Shown: in pieces, positions 8,296-15,119 of the stretch | Layout: the number at the start of each line of letters is the position of its first letter | Numbering within the stretch: position 1 is the stretch's first letter | Source of the DNA: a virus | IMG/VR virus record: IMGVR_UViG_3300022074_000133 | Location: 1 to 38,303 of that record | DNA: 38,303 bases | Strand: one strand, 5' to 3' | Program-made: the position numbers and the translations under genes | Notes under the pieces: model-generated | Database searches by the model: none | What the model saw: the letters and a program-made list of their open reading frames with translations, nothing else | What the model was told of the DNA's origin: nothing

Positions 8296-9162
8296 GATAC
8301 AAAAAACATGGAAAATACTAACCCATTACAGAAGTACTACAGGCAACCGGCCATATACATCAAGTTGCCCAGTGGTGGCAGGTACTATGCCAAGGAGGTG
8401 TTCACCCCAACGGAGACAGGAGAGATACCAATATTACCAATGACCGTGAAAGATGAGTTGGCATTCAAGACACCAGACGCTATGATCAACGGGCAATCAA
8501 CAGTTGACGTGATAAAAAGCTGTGTTCCGAATTTATTAGATCCATGGAAGATGGTTAACTACGACACAGATGCTGTGCTGTTAGCGATAAGGATTGCAAC
8601 CTATGGTGAAACCATGGATGTAAGCTATCGTGTTCCGGTCACAAACGAAGATCAATCACACACAATCAATTTACCCGCACTGCTTGAGGATTTAGGCAAA
8701 GCCGAGATAGTGGACGAGACCACAACAACAACAAACTTCAAGATAACAATAGAACCACTGTCATACAAAACTCTAACTAAAATACAAATTGCAAGATTCG
8801 AACAACAGAAGATGTACGGAACAATAGATAATAGCCAAATGACTGATGAGGCAAAGCAATCGGCATTTGCAAAAAGTTTTGAAACATTGAACATGGTCAA
8901 CTTCTCACTATTAGTTGATTCAATTAAATCTATTACAACTCCAGAAGGCAACACGGTTGTAGACAGATCGCAGATCATAGAATTTTGCAACAACGCAGAT
9001 GCTAAGACGGTTACGGAAATACAAGCAAAACTTTCCGAGCTTAGAGTACAGGCACAAATCCCGCCTTTAAGGATTAAGTCCTCTGACGATCAGATAAAGA
9101 AAGGTGCACCGGCTTCATTTGAAGTGCCGGTAACATTTGATAGCTCAAATTTTTTCGGGTAA
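8293..9162 (+). CDS. 26: Baseplate hub / tail assembly protein gp26
   Basis: A 289-residue member of the T4 baseplate gp26 family (T4 gp26 is 208 aa), with a typical N-terminus, LQKYYRQPAIYIKLPSGGRY, and the following ILPMTVKDELAFKTPDAMINGQ region. In T4, gp26 takes part in assembly of the central hub but is hardly found in the finished baseplate. The frame ends SSNFFG-stop, exactly on a slippery run (AAATTTTTTCGGGTAA) that opens into gp51 in the -1 frame. Start at 8293 is chosen because a late promoter lies 30 bases upstream. An in-frame ATG at 8308 is an alternative, and neither has a strong ribosome binding site. Its neighbour is the divergent tape measure gene, supporting a chaperone role for the tail. 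Confidence 0.9.
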   Translation: MDTKNMENTNPLQKYYRQPAIYIKLPSGGRYYAKEVFTPTETGEIPILPMTVKDELAFKTPDAMINGQSTVDVIKSCVPNLLDPWKMVNYDTDAVLLAIRIATYGETMDVSYRVPVTNEDQSHTINLPALLEDLGKAEIVDETTTTTNFKITIEPLSYKTLTKIQIARFEQQKMYGTIDNSQMTDEAKQSAFAKSFETLNMVNFSLLVDSIKSITTPEGNTVVDRSQIIEFCNNADAKTVTEIQAKLSELRVQAQIPPLRIKSSDDQIKKGAPASFEVPVTFDSSNFFG

Positions 9163-9386
9163 CCCTACTGACAAAGGGTAACTCTGAAATAGTAAGCTAT
9201 CTAAAAGACTTCGACAACCAAGTGAAAAATCTAAAACTGGAAACAATGAAGGTGTGCTGGTTTATGCGTGGAGGTATCACATGGCAGGAGGCACTAAACC
9301 TGTCTCCAGAAGAGCGTGGGGTGGTGGCGCAACTGGTAAAAGAAAACATGGAAACTACCAAGAAAAGCGGTCAACCTTTCTTCTAA
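9144..9386 (+). CDS. 51: gp51 region, -1 frame; probably expressed as a gp26-gp51 frameshift fusion
   Basis: This -1 frame is closed by TAG at 9141-9143 and open from 9144 to the TAA at 9384. It encodes a segment with gp51-like features: YLKDFDNQVKNLKLET, then VCWFMRGGITWQEALNLSPE, ending KKSGQPFF. The first ATG in frame is at 9246 and would give only 46 residues, beginning inside what looks like a conserved block, with no good ribosome binding site. Upstream possible starts are only CTG 9168, ATA 9189 and GTG 9222. A -1 slip at 9147-9156 instead gives a 364-residue fusion: 287 or 288 residues of gp26 plus 77 or 76 new ones. T4 gp51 is an assembly catalyst of the baseplate hub. The coding signal is strong; the expression route is inferred. 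Confidence 0.8.
   Translation, partial: LKFFRVTLLTKGNSEIVSYLKDFDNQVKNLKLETMKVCWFMRGGITWQEALNLSPEERGVVAQLVKENMETTKKSGQPFF
9147..9179 (+). promoter_or_regulatory. Programmed -1 ribosomal frameshift site with downstream hairpin
   Basis: In the gp26 frame the codons are TCA AAT TTT TTC GGG TAA. Two overlapping X-XXY-YYZ heptamers fit this frame: A-AAT-TTT (9147-9153) and T-TTT-TTC (9150-9156). A small hairpin, ACCCT (9162-9166) pairing with AGGGT (9175-9179), follows after 5-8 bases, the spacing usual for -1 stimulators. The gp26 stop lies between. Slippage leads directly into the gp51 frame. Confidence 0.72.
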
Positions 9387-9388
9387 GA

Positions 9389-9404
9389 TATAGTATACTA
9401 TAAT
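9389..9404 (+). promoter_or_regulatory. Perfect 14-base palindrome overlapping a TATAAT -10-like box
   Basis: TATAGTATACTATA (9389-9402) is a perfect inverted repeat, and its right arm runs into TATAAT (9399-9404). It lies 3 bases after the gp51 stop and about 35 bases before the next ATG. It could be a host-type promoter with an operator-like palindrome for the two small genes that follow. No convincing -35 box was found. Confidence 0.35.
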
Positions 9405-9438
9405 GGTGTTAGAAAATGCAGATAATTAACATTTACAT

Positions 9439-9756
9439 ATGTCCGAAAAAGACCTAGTCAAGGAACTTAAATCAGCAATCACAGACATCACTCAAGACCG
9501 TGATGATACTCTGATTAAAATGAAGGCCAAGGATAGCCGGAACAAGCAAGTGTTGATTAAACTGGAACACGCTACAGCAGACGTGCAGAGCATGGGCCAC
9601 AAGATAGGCGAACAGAACAAAATGATAGCCGATTTGCAGGCCAAGTTAGAGACCAAGGAGAAACTTTTAGATGAGGCACTCCAGAAATTGAAGGACATAC
9701 ATGACGACTCAACTCAAAAAACAAACACCCACACAGACGATCCAGACCTGGATTAA
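9439..9756 (+). CDS. Small coiled-coil protein of unknown function
   Basis: A 105-residue, highly charged helical protein. Residues about 5-92 show regular hydrophobic spacing (for example LVKELKSAITDI, then QNKMIADLQAKLETKEKLLDEALQKLKDI), a predicted parallel coiled coil. The last 13 residues are polar and probably disordered. No enzymatic motif, signal peptide or membrane segment is seen. It follows gp51 by 52 bases and overlaps the next gene by 56 bases, so both are probably co-expressed. It might be another tail or assembly factor because of its neighbours, but that is only context. Confidence 0.72.
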   Translation: MSEKDLVKELKSAITDITQDRDDTLIKMKAKDSRNKQVLIKLEHATADVQSMGHKIGEQNKMIADLQAKLETKEKLLDEALQKLKDIHDDSTQKTNTHTDDPDLD

Positions 9757-10213
9757 GGATTTTGTAACAAGACCCAATCCTGTATTCGGCAACTTACCGC
9801 CATGCCCTTTCGCACAGAAGGCCATCGTTGATGGCAAGGTTAAATTCCTTGAGTTGGACGGCATTGGTGAGTTCGGCACAATATTCACACACATATGGGA
9901 TTTTAACTTTGACAAAAAAGATGTGTTGGTGATCATAGCGGAGCCCGACCAGTTCACGGCCAAGCAGACGGTGGAGATAGCAGACAAGTTGAACTTTGCC
10001 TTCATGCCGCGTGATGTTGTTGTGTTAGAGGATCATCCAAAAATTAAAGAGTCCGTAAAAGGCATAAAACTTAACAACGGTCATTTCATATTATTCCTAG
10101 TACAGAAGTTAAGCAAGTTGAACAAGTTTTCCAAAATGCTAGAGGTCGGTCCTTATTACAAAAATTGGACCAAAAAATATATTAAATCTGTTAAAAAATT
10201 TAGGGAAAGATAA
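9701..10213 (+). CDS. Unknown protein, DUF1415-like
   Basis: A 170-residue protein overlapping the end of the coiled-coil gene by 56 bases. Near its N-terminus TWIKDFVTRPNPVFGNLPPCPFAQKA recalls the W-x(n)-CPFA signature of DUF1415 proteins, whose function is not known to me. Alternating strands and helices follow (KDVLVIIAEPDQF, HFILFLVQKL), compatible with a small alpha/beta domain, and the C-terminus is strongly basic (YYKNWTKKYIKSVKKFRER). It ends 2 bases before the convergent SDR gene. The gene is real by length, composition and overlap coupling. The family link is tentative. Confidence 0.7.
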   Translation: MTTQLKKQTPTQTIQTWIKDFVTRPNPVFGNLPPCPFAQKAIVDGKVKFLELDGIGEFGTIFTHIWDFNFDKKDVLVIIAEPDQFTAKQTVEIADKLNFAFMPRDVVVLEDHPKIKESVKGIKLNNGHFILFLVQKLSKLNKFSKMLEVGPYYKNWTKKYIKSVKKFRER

Positions 10214-10215
10214 TA

Positions 10216-10746
10216 TTACTGTCTTAGTTGTATTTTAACAACTTCAGGATGTGCAATTAGATATTGCACAGCATCGATCACTTTCGAAACTTCCATGCCC
10301 TTGTAATTACTCATGCCTGTTTGGAAAGCGGCAGGTTCACATATTTGTATCCTGTGTCCACCAACAGACTTGGTACCCATATCCATGTTCATTTGATTAT
10401 AATCTGAAACGTACTGTGATAATGATCTTTTTGCGTTTGCGTATATCATGGCTAGGTTTGAGATGCCGGGAAAACTTGTATACTCCGCAGACATAGATCC
10501 AATTACAATGTAACGTATGTCTTTTCTTGTTACGGATTCGATTTGGCTCACAATGTCTGTGTAGCACCTATCAATTATTGTTTTGACCCCACCCCTTGCT
10601 GTTCCTTGTGTGATGATCACCAAATGGTCATCATCTGTTAGATCTAAAATCTCGCCCGCCCTGGAATTATCTATTGCTTCCACTAAATGATTGGCTAATT
10701 GTGTTTTACCTGTGACTATGATAGGCATCATTGTAGTAGAAATCAT
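10216..10746 (-). CDS. Short-chain dehydrogenase/reductase-like protein
   Basis: A 176-residue protein with the order of elements of an SDR Rossmann fold. These are an N-terminal strand and turn PIIVTGKTQLANHL (a reduced TGxxxxxG-type loop), a strand YIVIGSMSAEY carrying Ser84/Ser86 as the catalytic serine, and Tyr102-ALA-like spacing to Lys106 (IYANAKRSL) as the YxxxK pair. It is shorter than usual SDRs (about 250 aa) and its cofactor loop is degenerate, so activity is uncertain. The ATG at 10746 overlaps the upstream oxygenase gene by 41 bases; ATG at 10728 (giving MPIIVTG) is equally plausible. It is probably co-expressed with that oxygenase as part of a small-molecule or glycan modification set. 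Confidence 0.75.
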   Translation of the reverse strand: MISTTMMPIIVTGKTQLANHLVEAIDNSRAGEILDLTDDDHLVIITQGTARGGVKTIIDRCYTDIVSQIESVTRKDIRYIVIGSMSAEYTSFPGISNLAMIYANAKRSLSQYVSDYNQMNMDMGTKSVGGHRIQICEPAAFQTGMSNYKGMEVSKVIDAVQYLIAHPEVVKIQLRQ

Positions 10747-11860
10747 AATAAGTTTTTATGGTATCTATGTGTTTGGGTGTCTTTAGTAATAAGTTTTCAT
10801 CACAGAACAGTAATTGACATCCGTCGTCTAATGCTTTTTGGAAAAGGTCAATCCTTTCTTCCACAGGAATTGAGAAATTGTAAATGCTTGGGAAAACTAT
10901 TCCGGTGTTTTCACGAGAAATAAAATCAAACAACTTTGGCATCCAATCGCAATGATGGAATTCGTTAGTCCATTCCTTGGGCTTGATGCCTTGTGTCCTG
11001 CACCAATTCAGAACATATTCTCTGATCATAAAATATGGGGCGGTGCTGATGTATTCGTCGTTGGGGTTAGTGAAAACTAACCAATTCCTATCGTAATCTA
11101 TATCACTTTTATCTAATTGATCGTATTGGTTGGGTATCCTATAAAATGATCCGGGTTTCCTTCGACCAAAGTCTACGGTTTTGTGTGGCATTCGCACATC
11201 AAAACTCATCCTGGTTCTGCCAGTTTCGTTGTTGACATTGCCATGGAGATGTCCCTGTCCGAACAACCAACACTCGCCTACCTTGACATCAATTGGCCAT
11301 GATACTTTTTCACATTCCGATTGTATTTTATCAATTCCCCATTTTTCATGATGGATTTTATCTATCAACTTATGACTGGTGTCCCAATCTGTCACGTACA
11401 TGGTGTTGGTGTCATAAGCATCTGTGATGGGTGTCCAAATAGTGTTAGTCCCGTTGTCGTAACCTGTCCAGAACCCGTTATGGAAGTTCAACAACCTGTT
11501 GATTTTGGCCTGATCCGGAACTACTATCCTAACACCCGCTGTGTACTGCACAAGATATTCGGATGGGTATCTGTCATTGCCTAGTTTGTCCCTAAAAATC
11601 TCTTCCACAAACTTATCCACATCTGCACTGAACTCCTCGGAACGTGTGTAAGATTCTATGTGATGCCTTAATCCTATCAGATCACTAGTTGAGAGAACTT
11701 CATGAATTTTGGTAAGGTCTGTGATTTGTGGAAATTTCTCCTGTGCCGCATTCAGGAACTTCTCTGGCCAATTGTATCTGGACAGATCGTACTGCATTTT
11801 CTTGTTGTCCCACTTCGGATCAAGGTTCTTAAGGTTATATTTTGAAGTTATGTCCAGCAT
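10706..11860 (-). CDS. 2OG-Fe(II) oxygenase, StrG/PhyH-like, with C-terminal extra domain
   Basis: A 384-residue protein. Residues about 100-230 fit a double-stranded beta-helix non-haem iron oxygenase: VRIVVPDQAKINRLLNFHNG (His127), a middle block GTNTIWTPITDAYDTNTMYV, then GECWLFGQGHLHGNVNN (His204/His206) and TGRTRMSFDVRM with an arginine suitable for 2-oxoglutarate. This is the pattern of the StrG/phytanoyl-CoA hydroxylase-like group. Residues about 255-384 form a separate domain I do not recognise. Such enzymes hydroxylate small molecules, sugars or amino acids; the substrate here is unknown. It heads a two-gene minus-strand unit with the SDR and is divergent from the radical SAM gene, 25 bases away. 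Confidence 0.78.
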   Translation of the reverse strand: MLDITSKYNLKNLDPKWDNKKMQYDLSRYNWPEKFLNAAQEKFPQITDLTKIHEVLSTSDLIGLRHHIESYTRSEEFSADVDKFVEEIFRDKLGNDRYPSEYLVQYTAGVRIVVPDQAKINRLLNFHNGFWTGYDNGTNTIWTPITDAYDTNTMYVTDWDTSHKLIDKIHHEKWGIDKIQSECEKVSWPIDVKVGECWLFGQGHLHGNVNNETGRTRMSFDVRMPHKTVDFGRRKPGSFYRIPNQYDQLDKSDIDYDRNWLVFTNPNDEYISTAPYFMIREYVLNWCRTQGIKPKEWTNEFHHCDWMPKLFDFISRENTGIVFPSIYNFSIPVEERIDLFQKALDDGCQLLFCDENLLLKTPKHIDTIKTYYDFYYNDAYHSHR

Positions 11861-11869
11861 ATTAAATAC
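11861..11869 (+). promoter_or_regulatory. Possible late promoter variant ATTAAATAC
   Basis: ATTAAATACTATT lies 17 bases before the radical SAM start codon, in the 25-base divergent gap. The TAAATACTATT part matches the common extension of T4 late promoters, but the first two bases depart from TATAAATA. No other promoter candidate is available for this plus-strand gene. Confidence 0.33.
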
Positions 11870-11885
11870 TATTTTAATTAGTTGT

Positions 11886-12944
11886 ATGGATTTCAGTTAC
11901 CAAGATATCAGAGTGCTACAGGCCGAGATCAGTTCGGACTGCAACGCCGCCTGTCCACAGTGTCCACGTAACATCTACGGTGGCAAGACAGTTCCTAATT
12001 TGCCTATCAAACGGTGGAGGTTGGAAGATTTACCAAAGATGTTTAGGAACAATTTTGTGGCCAATCTTGACTTGGTATATTTTTGCGGCACATACGGAGA
12101 TCCAATGATGAACCCGCAGGTTACACAGATAGCAGACTGGTTCCGACAACGTAACCCTGCAGTGAAGATAGGTATACACACAAACGGAGGTGTGGGGAGG
12201 ACAGACACCTACAAGGAATTGGTAAAGGTAGTTGATTTCATCAGTTTCGGTATAGATGGCTTGGACGACACAAACCACTTGTACAGGAGGAAAGTCAAAT
12301 GGAACCAAGTTATGGAACGTGCAGAAATTTTCATATCAGCAGGAGGTAAGGCAGTATGGGATTTCATTGTGTTTGAACACAATCAGCATCAGGTTGAAAA
12401 AGCCAGGACAGTGGCCGCAACACTGGGCTTCTCAGAATTCAATGTCAAGAAAACTTCACGTTTTTTAAATCGTAAACATCAGGTAATGCCGTTTCAGCCA
12501 GTGTTAGACAAAAATGGCAACGAGGAATACCGGATATACCCTCCATCAAACAGCAAGTACATCAACAAAGAAGTCACTATGCCAGATAAGGAAACACTAC
12601 TACAAACTAAAATTTCCTGTAACGCTCAACGTATCAATGAGGTGTACGTTGCGGCCGACGGGATGGTTTTCCCCTGCGGATGGTTACACGATCGTCTGTA
12701 TGGCCCAGAGGTTGAAAGCACCGAGGATTACGTTAAGATGAAGACCATGCTTCAACAAATTGGTGGCTCACTGCGAGCCAACTGCCAATACAGAGAACTC
12801 CAAGACATAGTGGATGGTGATTGGTTCAAGATGATTTCAGACAGTTGGTATAGCAAAGAGAGGTTCGAGCGTTGTTCGGTGTTGTGTGGAGCCTGTGTTA
12901 ATCCAATTGGTGCACAGAATCAAGACATCAACTACAAAGAGTAG
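11886..12944 (+). CDS. Radical SAM enzyme with SPASM-like C-terminus
   Basis: A 352-residue protein with the canonical CxxxCxxC iron-sulfur motif at Cys19, Cys23 and Cys26 (SSDCNAACPQCPRN). It continues through a radical SAM barrel: IKRWRLEDLPKMF, GDPMMNPQV as the GGE-like strand, and IHTNGG. Later cysteines in a SPASM/twitch-like arrangement are C-x-A-Q-R...FPCGW and ERCSVLCGACVNP near the end, likely ligating an auxiliary cluster. Such enzymes typically modify peptides, sugars or nucleotides. The start at 11886 (MDFSYQDIRV) is chosen because upstream codons run into the divergent oxygenase gene. It converges on the GC-rich gene downstream and overlaps its end by 17 bases. Enzyme class is confident; substrate unknown. 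Confidence 0.88.
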   Translation: MDFSYQDIRVLQAEISSDCNAACPQCPRNIYGGKTVPNLPIKRWRLEDLPKMFRNNFVANLDLVYFCGTYGDPMMNPQVTQIADWFRQRNPAVKIGIHTNGGVGRTDTYKELVKVVDFISFGIDGLDDTNHLYRRKVKWNQVMERAEIFISAGGKAVWDFIVFEHNQHQVEKARTVAATLGFSEFNVKKTSRFLNRKHQVMPFQPVLDKNGNEEYRIYPPSNSKYINKEVTMPDKETLLQTKISCNAQRINEVYVAADGMVFPCGWLHDRLYGPEVESTEDYVKMKTMLQQIGGSLRANCQYRELQDIVDGDWFKMISDSWYSKERFERCSVLCGACVNPIGAQNQDINYKE

Positions 12945-13890
12945 ATTCAGCAACAAAGCGTTTGTCGAGACCTGCCAGTATTTCCTGGTTGTGTATCACA
13001 ATCTCGCCTTGTCGGGTCTGCCAGTTCTTGGTCATCTCCGTGTTCGAAAAAACTGCTTTTAGCCACAACATCTGGTCTATGAGTTTCTCCGGTGTCTCCG
13101 CCATGGGCATGTGTGGGCGGAACCCCCTGTCGGACATCAGTTTCCTCTGGTGTGTGTTGCCAGCGTAGATCCATGGTATGCCTGCGGCGATGGGGTACAG
13201 CATCTTCTCAGAGTGCAGTGCCGAGTAGTCATCGTTGAAACAGTAGTTGTCCAACACCACGGCCGTCTGGCACGTGAGCATGTAGGGTCTGAGCGTGTGC
13301 CAGTTCTGCCCGTGCAGGTACCTCTGCTCGTGGTTGATGGACTTGCCCTGTGCCTCCATGGTCCTGCCCTGTATCTCCGACACTGGTGGTTGTTCTCGGT
13401 ATATGGGAGTTTGTGTCCCCCTGTCCGTGACCGGTGGCCTGCTGTAGACACTGTTGTCGAGCATGTTGAGGGATTCCATGGCCCTCATCACACGTTCACG
13501 ATCATGTGACTCAGTGCCGTAGGCCACGTAGAAATCTTTGGTCACCGAGTCCCCGCCGTGGTGGTAGTGCCTGTGCTGGGCCTGTGCCTTCTGCAAGGCC
13601 TCGATGTGCTGTGGCAACCAGGGATCGTGGGTGATGTGTGTGCAGTGTGGACTGGACAGCACTGGCCATCCCTCGGGTATGTGACTGCGTGTGACCACGT
13701 GGTACGGTCCTCCATGTTCCATGGCGTTGACAGCCTCCACCAGCGGTCGCCATTCCGTCAGCCTCACGAACTCGTCCAGCACCACACCTCCGTGCTGTCT
13801 TATGTCCGCAATCATCCTGTCCGTGTCTGGCTTGTTGTCCTGTAGGTAGTGGGGGAAGCCCTCCACCAGGCTTTGGTACTGCGACTGCAT
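12928..13890 (-). CDS. Glycosyltransferase-like protein with SEK...P motif (GC-rich gene)
   Basis: A 320-residue protein of markedly GC-rich DNA. Near residue 230, HSEKMLYPIAAGIPWIYAGN then LMSDRGFRPHMP gives an acidic/Ser-Glu-Lys, Pro-Ile, Gly-x-Pro, Gly-Phe pattern. This recalls the nucleotide-sugar-binding half of GT-B fucosyltransferase-like proteins, and the protein at 15919-16974 has a related block. The N-terminus is His-rich (KAQAQHRHYHHGGD). No signal peptide is seen. It starts 3 bases after the stop of the upstream gene (13894-14664), so they form one transcription unit read from the structured leader at 14690-15000. Its end overlaps the convergent radical SAM gene by 17 bases. A glycan role is inferred from the motif and neighbours only. 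Confidence 0.68.
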   Translation of the reverse strand: MQSQYQSLVEGFPHYLQDNKPDTDRMIADIRQHGGVVLDEFVRLTEWRPLVEAVNAMEHGGPYHVVTRSHIPEGWPVLSSPHCTHITHDPWLPQHIEALQKAQAQHRHYHHGGDSVTKDFYVAYGTESHDRERVMRAMESLNMLDNSVYSRPPVTDRGTQTPIYREQPPVSEIQGRTMEAQGKSINHEQRYLHGQNWHTLRPYMLTCQTAVVLDNYCFNDDYSALHSEKMLYPIAAGIPWIYAGNTHQRKLMSDRGFRPHMPMAETPEKLIDQMLWLKAVFSNTEMTKNWQTRQGEIVIHNQEILAGLDKRFVAESTLCS

Positions 13891-13893
13891 GGG

Positions 13894-14664
13894 CTAATGG
13901 TCTCCCTTGATCAGCGTGATGTCGCCGATGTCACGCAGTGTGTCTATCTTTGAGTCCCTCCTGCACAATCTCTTGTACTGCTTCTTGTTGGTGCTCCACT
14001 CCGTACCTGTCCACCACTCGAACCCGCGATAGTTGGCCTTGTACTCCGATGACAGCTCGTAGCCGGATCCCATGTAGAAATACCTCACGTAGTTGTTGGA
14101 GGCCCACTCGATCTCCATGTCCAGTGTGATGTCTGATATGGGTATGGTGTTGGCGTGTATCACGCTCTCCAGTCCAGCGAGGTCCTGTGAGTCGAAGGTG
14201 TCTATGGTGCTGTAGTTGTCCTCTTGGTATCTGTATCTCTTCTGCTTGGTGAATCCCACTATGTTGTCAGCGGTGTCTATGTAGAATATCATGAACTGGT
14301 CACGCTTGTGGTAGTGGGCAAAGGGATCGTAGTCCGCGCCAAAATTTTTCCGCTTCATGTACTGCTTGTATATGTGCGGCAGGCTCAACAGCCTCACCAT
14401 CTCGGATGCGTCTATGACCTTGATGCCGATCTCTTTCCCTAGGTGCGTGTGTTTTTTGTAGCGTGGCCTGTACAGGTCTATGTTTATGCGTGTGCTACGT
14501 GACTGGTAGAACACCTCCTTGTCCATCACTGGATGGTCAAGTGCCAGCCAGCCCCTGTCTATGGCTTCCGCTTCCTCGTCCTCGTGTACAAGCGCCATGG
14601 GTTTGCATATCACTAGATCCTGTTGTTCCTGTTTGCCGAGGGTGTGATCAAATATCAGTTCCAT
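13894..14664 (-). CDS. Unknown protein, possibly GNAT-fold (GC-rich gene)
   Basis: A 256-residue protein, also GC-rich. The centre (FMIFYIDTADNIVGFTKQKRYRY) looks like the paired strands of a GNAT N-acyltransferase. The later block RYFYMGSGYELSSEYKANYR then GFEWWTG resembles the YLG...YK...E region of aminoacyl-tRNA-protein transferases, which share that fold. This is a pattern impression, not a proven relationship. The start ATG at 14664 lies 26 bases after the last hairpin of the upstream structured region. It leads the two-gene GC-rich operon. There is no signal peptide or membrane segment. If GNAT-like, it could acylate an amino sugar or protein in this island. Confidence 0.66.
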   Translation of the reverse strand: MELIFDHTLGKQEQQDLVICKPMALVHEDEEAEAIDRGWLALDHPVMDKEVFYQSRSTRINIDLYRPRYKKHTHLGKEIGIKVIDASEMVRLLSLPHIYKQYMKRKNFGADYDPFAHYHKRDQFMIFYIDTADNIVGFTKQKRYRYQEDNYSTIDTFDSQDLAGLESVIHANTIPISDITLDMEIEWASNNYVRYFYMGSGYELSSEYKANYRGFEWWTGTEWSTNKKQYKRLCRRDSKIDTLRDIGDITLIKGDH

Positions 14665-14791
14665 TGTGTATTACTTAATGATGTGTCAGAGACGGCTAAC
14701 GCCATCTGAAACTTCGCTTACGCTCGTTTCCTTTTCTAGATTTACGCTTTACGCAGTAGTAAGAATTTACGGAATGACGCATTTATGCGTC

Positions 14792-14869
14792 CCCTGTGGT
14801 AGATGAGCAGTCACAATTCGGCTATTTCTAGCCGAACCGACTTGAACCCTGTGGTGAGTTCGCAGTCAC
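14792..14869. repeat. Pair of 23-base imperfect direct repeats within the structured region
   Basis: CCCTGTGGT-N6-GCAGTCAC occurs at 14792-14814 and again at 14847-14869. The outer 17 bases are identical and the central six differ (AGATGA versus GAGTTC). On the minus strand each copy is followed by its own hairpin, so the unit looks duplicated as a module of about 55 bases. Confidence 0.8.
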
Positions 14870-15076
14870 TATACATCGCTACCGTAGTCGGGCGGTTGTG
14901 CTGTACCCGTTAGCTCATTCATTACAACGCGAGCCCGTCAAACCCTTGCATAATAGTTCTTGGCGGACCTGGGGATTAACTTTTTCTAATTGCCCCATCA
15001 TTTTTTGCTGTTTGCATCTAAGGATTCACCTGTCGCTTGTTAGCCGCATTTCCTTGCTCACTGGTTGCGATGCTAT

Positions 15077-15119
15077 GTTTGCCTATTGGAATTTTTAAAA
15101 GAAATTGTAGTTTGCCTAT
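15077..15119. repeat. Short direct repeat GTTTGCCTAT
   Basis: The 10-mer GTTTGCCTAT occurs at 15077-15086 and 15110-15119, upstream of the GIY-YIG gene. Function is unknown; it may be chance in AT-rich sequence. Confidence 0.4.

Noticed and set aside
9246-9386. gp51 as a 46-residue gene starting at ATG 9246
   Set aside because: The start would fall inside a conserved-looking block, has no good ribosome binding site, and does not explain the open -1 frame running back to the slippery site.
13111-13753. Several open frames on both strands in the GC-rich block
   Set aside because: GC-rich DNA has few stops. Only the 12928-13890 frame has sensible composition, motif and coupling to its neighbour.
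14690-15000. tRNA, tmRNA or RNase P RNA in the structured region
   Set aside because: Motifs such as GGGTTTGACGGG and GGGTTCAAGTC look tRNA- or tmRNA-like at first, but no T-arm stem, acceptor pairing, CCA context or plausible tag reading frame could be completed.
14898-15098. 66-residue plus-strand frame in the structured region
   Set aside because: It crosses several strong hairpins, has no ribosome binding site or recognisable composition, and its DNA is better explained as RNA structure.
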